From contig JBAZLI010000040.1 of the NCBI GenBank assembly GCA_041650355.1, positions 1 through 8,828 on the forward strand: DNA of 8,828 nt, given 5' to 3'. Numbering within the stretch: position 1 is the first letter of the stretch; each line of letters starts with the position of its first letter. Shown here in pieces: positions 1 to 6,300 of the stretch. This DNA comes from Candidatus Micrarchaeia archaeon (GTDB lineage: Archaea; Micrarchaeota; Micrarchaeia; Anstonellales; Bilamarchaeaceae). Below the pieces are notes generated by a model. The model worked only from the letters and a program-made list of their open reading frames with translations. It was not told the DNA's origin and did no database searches. Made by a program: the position numbers and the translations under genes.

Positions 1-360
1 GTTGGATATGGTGCCTGTCTGGTCTATGAAGTTGTTGGTGATTGACCATGTGTGGTCCACGAATATTGAAATCTGCTGGAAGGATTGCACTTCCGCGCAG
101 GTGGTGTTCACGGATACGTTGTAGTTCAAACCGTAGAGGTTGGCTGCGTCCGTGAGGTTGAGCGTGAAATTCGTGGAGTTGCCGGTGGTGATGGTGCCCA
201 GGATTTGCGTTGCATTCCCCACAGCTGCGAGAGTGCCCGCGGAAATCGTTGCGTTGCAGCCGGTTCCTGAGCCGGTGTAGTTCACTGCCACGTTCAGGGT
301 TCCGTTCGCATATCCGATTACGGAGTTGTTCTGCGGGGCGATGATTTCTGATAGCAAGGG
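1..360 (-). other. Start of a C-terminal Ig-like domain, incomplete at window edge (residues 2416-2535)
   Basis: Following the helix, the chain shows PQNNSVIGYANGTLNVAVNY, GCNATISAG, STNFTLNLTDAANLYG and LNYNVSVNTTCAEVQSF, a strand pattern and Cys pair (Cys2450, Cys2503) consistent with an Ig-like beta-sandwich. The open frame continues to base 1 with IDQTGTISN, so the protein is longer than 2,535 residues and any membrane or wall anchor lies outside the window. Confidence 0.5.
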
Positions 361-3300
361 GCTTATGAATGCCGCGGTGAGCGGTGCGGAGTCCACTCCT
401 CCGATCATTTTTCCAAGCGAATTGGTGCTGTTGTAGGGGTAGCCGGCGCCGGAAGCGCCTATGTAAAGCCCGCCTATGCTGGAATTCACGCTGCCCTTTA
501 TTTCAACGCTCCCGTTCAGAACGTTCGGGTATATGTTGCCCTGGTTCTTTCCGTCATAAGTGCAGCTGTAGAAGTTCGAGCCATTGGAATCGGTTATATA
601 TGTCGTTGGGGATGTTCCTGAATCGGAGAAATTGTTGAGGCAGATAATGTTATTCGAGGCGCCTGCATCGAATAACAGTAAATTGGTTGCATTCAAGAAT
701 GTGTTGTTTATGAAAATGTTGCCCGTAAAAGTGCCTGCTTGGAGAGATGCTGCATACGTCGCTCCCAATCCGTTTATCGTGCTGTTAGCGATTGTATTAT
801 CGTAGTTACTGGCATAGATGAGAAGTGCTCCATATGCGTTGTTCTTGCCACTAATCTGGCAGTTCGTGAATGTGTTGTTGTCGGAACCCGAATAAACAAA
901 AACGCTGTAGCTCGTGCTCGATAAGAACGTGGAACCTTCTATGGAATTATTATCACTTACTTGCAGATATAAATTGCCGTAGGTGCCTGCTGTTCCGGTT
1001 GAGTTGATTATTTTGTTGTTTGAAGAACCAGCAACATAGATTCCGCCTTCTGCCCCAGATGTTCCCGTGGAATTTAGTATGGTGTGTGTGTTAGAGTTAT
1101 CTGTGAAATAAAAACCTCCAACTGCGCCCGTAGTCCCGTTGGAATTGGTTATGATGTTGTTGGAACTTGAGTGGGAAAAAAAGCCGTATGAGCCTGTTGA
1201 AATTCCTTTTGAATCAATTATCTGATTGCCGTTTGAGTTCACGTATAAAGCAAAGCCTGCTTTCGAGTTTGAGACTCCTGAATTATTTAATACAGTGTTA
1301 TTAGAGGCCGTAGCAAGGAAAATTCCTATGCCGTCTTTGGAATAGGCAATGTTATTGTTCAGCGTGTTGAAATGAGCCCCATATAGAAGTATTGCGGTTG
1401 AATAAGTCGGATTTACATAATTGTTCACGGTTACGTTTATGTTGTTGTTTTCAATCGTTCCGTTGTGCGCTCCATTGTAGTAAATTCCAACATCAAAGCC
1501 GTTTATGTTGCAGTTCTTGATGGTTGTATTAAATTGGTTTGTGTAAACCCCCCAGGTGTTGCTGGTATTTGTCCCTTCTATAAGCCCTCCTGCGCAGTCA
1601 ATGAAGGCATTCGAACCTCCATCTATGTATATGCCCGAGGATTGGTTGGCTGATGCTGATACGCCGATGAAATGGTTGTTATTTGAGTTGGTGGATACCT
1701 GTATGCCATATCCTGCTGCCCCGGATGCTATATTGCGGCCGGTTACGTTGGTTAATGTGTTGCTATTGCAGCTTCCGTATAGAAGTATGCCCTTGCCGTA
1801 GTGCGAATTTGCGATATTGTTATTTAGCGTATTGAAGCTGGCGCCCCCGCGTAGGAGTATAGCGGATGAGTAAGTAGGATCTACCCAATTATTCACGCTC
1901 GTGTTCACGTTATTATTTTCTATCGTTCCGTTTATCGCCGTTGCTCCATTGTAGTATATCCCAACGTCGAACCCGTTTATGTTGCAGTTCCGTACGGATG
2001 TGTTGAATACAGTGGTGTAAACTCCCTGGGTGTTGAATGTATTATTCCCTGAAATCGTGAAGCCGGCGCAGTTTATTGAAACGTTTGAGGCAGTGACGTT
2101 GAAGCAGTTTGTTCCTGTTGCGTTGAGGTCGCCGTTCATGGTGCAGCTCTCGTTCACGTTTTGGCCGCAGGTGAAACTGGCTGTTGCTCCTATGCAAGAG
2201 ATGACTTGGGGCACGTTGGTGAGCGAAATCTGCTGCTCAGAAGAGAGGTTGATTGTGAAGGGGCCGAGCGCACCGGACGAATTGGCGGATTGGGTGGCAA
2301 GGACAACCCCGTTGGCAGCTATGGCGTAACTTGCGCTCGGAGTGAGATTATACACTATATATTGTGCAACCGTGCTTGCGTTCGTGGAACTTTCGTTCCA
2401 CATCATGGAATCGTTGGTCCACTCCACGTAAAGCTTCCTGGTTATGTTCTGCGAAGAGTTCGAAGCGAAAACAGAATGCAAAGTCTTTCCGAAACCGTCC
2501 TGGCAGGAGGAGAAGTTGGAGATTCTCGAGCAGTAAAAGAAAGTCCCTGCGCTTCCGTTCCTGTAGCCGCTGGAGCCTCCGCTCAGATTCACCAGGCCTG
2601 AGAAGGTGTTGGTTACGTAGCTAACGGAAACCCTGCCGCCGCTGCCGCCGCCACCCCAATAGCCGCCTCCGGAATAGGTGCTCCCTTTGGCTCCTGCAAC
2701 GCTTATGGTCCCGGTTCCGTTCAGTTCGGAGGCAGTTATCCACACGCTGCCGCCGCTGCCGCCGCCGGTTCCCTGCGCCCAAGTTGAATAGTGCGAACTG
2801 TTCAGGCCCTCCGCGTGAATTGCTCCCTCCAGCGCCAGCCGCTCGGAAACAGAGATGACAATCTTGCCGCCGCCTATGCCGCCGGTTCCGTCCCCCACCG
2901 CTCCGCCTCCGCTGCCGATTTCATATGGAGCGATTACATCTCCGTAAGCAGGGCCTCCGGCATAATCGTTCAGGCCGTTGCCGCCGTTGCCGCCGTAACC
3001 TCCTCCGCCGGTTCCGCCGCCGCAGCAGGAACCGTTGGCTCCTGCGCCAGGACCGAGGCCCGGGCCGTACCCCAAACCGCTGGAGTTTATCAAGGCCTGC
3101 GATTCTACAGTGAGGTTTGCAACGCTTATGTTGGGAAATCCAGCTATGGAACTGTTGGCAAGGACGATTATATCAGAGGACACTGCCAGGGGCGTGTTGT
3201 TGCAGAACAGCACCGCACCTCCGCTGACGTTCAGGTTATCGAAAACAGGGTAAGATGAATTCCACGGGGTGTAAGCAACTGAAGTGCTTGGGAAGCCGTT

Positions 3301-6300
3301 GTCGATCACGAGGAAGCCGGCGCCGGACCCGGGCACTAAGAGGACCGTGCCGGCTCCGCCGTACTGCTTTCCGCTGTATCCTCCGAAGGCCGTAATCGTT
3401 CCGTCGAAACTGGAGCTAGAATAGTAAATCGCGATGCGGCCGCCCGCACCCCCTCCGCCATGGTAGCCGCCGCCCGAATAGGTGCTACCCCGGCCTCCGT
3501 CTGCACGTATTGTTCCTGAGCCGCTCATGTTTTCAGTTATTAACCAGATGCTTCCTCCGCTGCCTCCTCCGGTTCCAGACCCCACTGCGCTGTGGTTGCC
3601 GGACGTTCCGTTCGCGGTTATTATTCCGTCAACTTGAATCCTGGAGGCGTTTATGAAAATCGCCCCGCCTCCGCTGCCTGCGTAAGCGCTGCTGATTGAG
3701 CCCCCTCCGCTTCCGAGCGTTGTGGGTATTGTGATGTTGCCGTAGGGCGTTCCGCCAGCGGTAAGGGCCAGCCCGGTTCCCCCTGTGCCGCCGTGCCCTC
3801 CTCCACTCGTGCCCTGCCCTGAGGTCCTGTTGGTTCCGGCTCCCGGACCGAGGCCAGGGCCGTATCCCCTGGCGTCCGCGCTTATGCGGCTCCCGGCTTC
3901 AACTACGACGGCGTCCGCGCTTAGGTTGACTGGCCCGTTGGCCCCTGTGGGCGAGCTGTCTATTGTGAGCACCGCGTTGTTGGTCACTATAATGGAAAAG
4001 CACTCCACGCTCCGGTTCAGAATGTAGTTGGAACTTATTGTCCATGTGCCCCCAGTGTCTGTGCAATTCTCATAAGTGCGGATTAGCAGGGTGTTGCTGC
4101 AATTTGTGGCTCCGTCCAAAATTCCGTCGTTAGGTGTTGCGCACACGGCCCAGTCCTGGCCCGCCGCGAGTTCCTGAGAGACCACCGAATCCGAGCGGTT
4201 CTGGTAAAGCGCCGACACTTCCTGCGACGTGAGGGAACGGTTCCAGTACGCGAATTGGTCCATGTAGCCGTTGTATTGCCAGCTCCCGTCGTTGCGGATG
4301 CCGAGCAGGAGGTTGTAGGCATTAGCTCCGTATACTATGGCATTGTCGGAATTTTCCAAAATTCCGTCGATGTAGATGCTGGTGTTGCTGCCGTTGAAGG
4401 TGGCCGCGATGAATGTCCACGCATCCGTTGTGAGGGTCGTGTTGGAACAAAAAAGAGATGAACCGTTCCAGATGTATACCGCGCCGTCAACGCCCCCGCA
4501 CGTGGAGGCGTCGGATCCCACGAAGCCCAGGTAGAATCCGGACGCCGAGCCGGAGCCTTTCGTCACAAGGTAGTTGACGAATTGGCTGCTTATATCGCTC
4601 GGATTCACCCACCCTGTGATTGAAAACGGCTTGTCAAACTCCAGGTCGTCATTGTCCGGAACCGTGATGTTCCCGCTTGAGAAAAGATACCCGCCGGTTC
4701 CGTTCCATCCGCCCGTCGCGTTCCATGTCGCGCCGTTCACTGTTCCGTTGTTTCCGAACATCGTGTAGTCTCGCGTCTTTCCTGCTCCTGCGCTGTTGTT
4801 TACGTCGAAGTTCATGTTCAGGATTGCGATGCTCGAGCCGTTCAATCTCCAGTCATAGGCAAAGCGTACCGGATCGTTGTTGAGGTCTGTTGCGTTCACG
4901 TAAACTGTGAGGTTTTCCTGCGTGGTGTTAGCTCCCAGGGTGCTGTTGAGGATTATGGAATTTATGGAGGGAGCGCCGCTCTGCGCGTACAAAGCGCTGC
5001 TGCAATTTGTGGTTCCGTCCGCGCTTCCGTCGTTAGGGGTTGCGCACACGGTCCAGTTCTGGCCCGCCGCGAGTTCCTGGGAGACCATCAAATCCGAGCG
5101 GTTCTGGTAATGCGCGGTAATCTCTTGCGGGGAGAGGGCTCGATCGTATATGTTTATATTATCTATATTCCCGCCGAACGGATAACCTGTGCTGTAGTAT
5201 GTGCCTATCTTGAGCGAATCCGCCCCTGAGTCGCCTATGTCGCTGGTGTACGGTTGCGAGTTTTTCTGGATTCCATCCACATAAATTCTCTGGTCTGCGC
5301 CGTCGTACGTGGCTACCAGGTGGTGCCATACGTTGTTGGCGTACGGGCCGTCCGATGTACCGACTTGCCCGCTGCCTTCTACAATTGCTCCGTTCAGCCT
5401 GAAATAAACGTTGTTGACGTAAACCAGACTGTAGGTCCCCTGGCTGTTTGTGAGGGGGCCTTTGAAGATTATGCCGTCATTGTCAGGATTGCTTGCATGG
5501 TATACCCATGCCTCGAGCGTTATTTCTTTCCCGGTAATGTTCAGGCTTTGAGAGCTTCCTGCATCTATGTATGAGCCTGTGCTGCCATAAGAGTATGCTC
5601 CGGTTCCGTTCCATCCGCCCGTCGCGCTCCATACCGCATCCGTAACAGTTCCGTTGTTTTCGTATGAACTGTAATCCCTGGTCTTTCCTGCTCCGGCTGA
5701 ATTGTTCACGTCGAAGTTCATGTTGAGGACTGCGATGCTTGAGCCGTTCAATCTCCAATCATAGGCGATGCTGATGTTATCGCCTTCTGCATCTGTTGCG
5801 TTCACGTAAATTGTGAGGTTCTCCCGCGTGGTGTTGGCTCCATAGGTGCTGTTGAGGGTTATTGAATTCAGCGTGATGTTCGCGGCGTCGTTGTATGCGT
5901 AAACAGCTTCATCGCCAAATTGGAATTTCAGCACGTGCTTCTTGGCGCTCAGGACTTTGCTTGTTTCGTACGAGGTTTCGTTGCACGAGTAATTTTCTGC
6001 GAATACCGAGCATTCTTCGCTGAGGCAATCGCTGCCGAGCCATTGGTATTGGAACGTTTCGTTTCCGCATCTGAGCTCCAGGAATTTCAAATCGTAATTT
6101 TCCTCCAGGGAATCGCTCCAGCGCGTGTATTCTGAAGTGTAGTTAGGCTCGTTGGTCGCGGTTACGGTGAGGTTCGCCTCCCCAAGAGTGATGAATTCTA
6201 CTGCCCAGTTCCCGTAAAGGGTCGGGTGGGAATGGATGTTGAGCACGCTTATGCTTATCTCATAGGTCTGGTTGCTCAGGGAAGGGACGATCCACTCTAT

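Larger units (their letters stand above)
421..2208 (-). other. Right-handed parallel beta-helix (PbH1/NosD-like) domain (residues 1800-2395)
   Basis: The segment is built of Asn-rich coils typical of PbH1 repeats: NCNINGFDVGIYYNGA, GTIENNN, FNTLNNNIA, SNNTVLNNSG, SNNIITNSNG, SNNKIINSTG, DNNTFTNCQI. The entry INCAGFTISGNN and recurring NxxIxNxxxxxxxxGIxL pattern match the copper-ABC NosD/pectate-lyase-like superfamily used by many archaeal surface proteins. No pectate-lyase catalytic Asp/Arg arrangement could be recognised. It probably acts as a rigid elongated stalk or carbohydrate-contact surface. Confidence 0.82.
4081..5880 (-). repeat. Tandem direct duplication of a ~903-906 bp coding unit
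   Basis: The two Ig/LamG units are direct repeats at DNA level. Bases 4096-4206 and 4999-5109 agree at 100 of 111 positions by my count, at an offset of 903. Another well-conserved pair is about 4696-4860 against 5602-5766, offset 906. Identity is concentrated at the unit ends; the middle has diverged, so either selection diversified the core or gene conversion homogenised the edges. Confidence 0.85.

Noticed and set aside
1164..1174. Homopolymer of seven A (coding Phe-Phe) as a phase-variation tract
   Set aside because: Too short to be convincing, and the frame is intact on both sides with continuing beta-helix motifs.
808..1305. Periodic repeats as a possible CRISPR array
   Set aside because: The 69-bp period is coding, degenerate at DNA level, and translates to regular beta-helix rungs; no constant repeat with unique spacers is present.
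2161..3258. Longer plus-strand frames (146 and 155 codons) opposite the glycine-rich region
   Set aside because: GC-rich glycine codons on the minus strand suppress stops on the other strand; the products are Ala/Arg-rich and lack any motif or ribosome-binding site.
4081..5880. Tandem 0.9-kb duplication as an assembly artefact or mobile element
   Set aside because: The copies have diverged substantially in the core and stay in frame, which argues against a misassembly; no terminal inverted repeats or transposase are seen.
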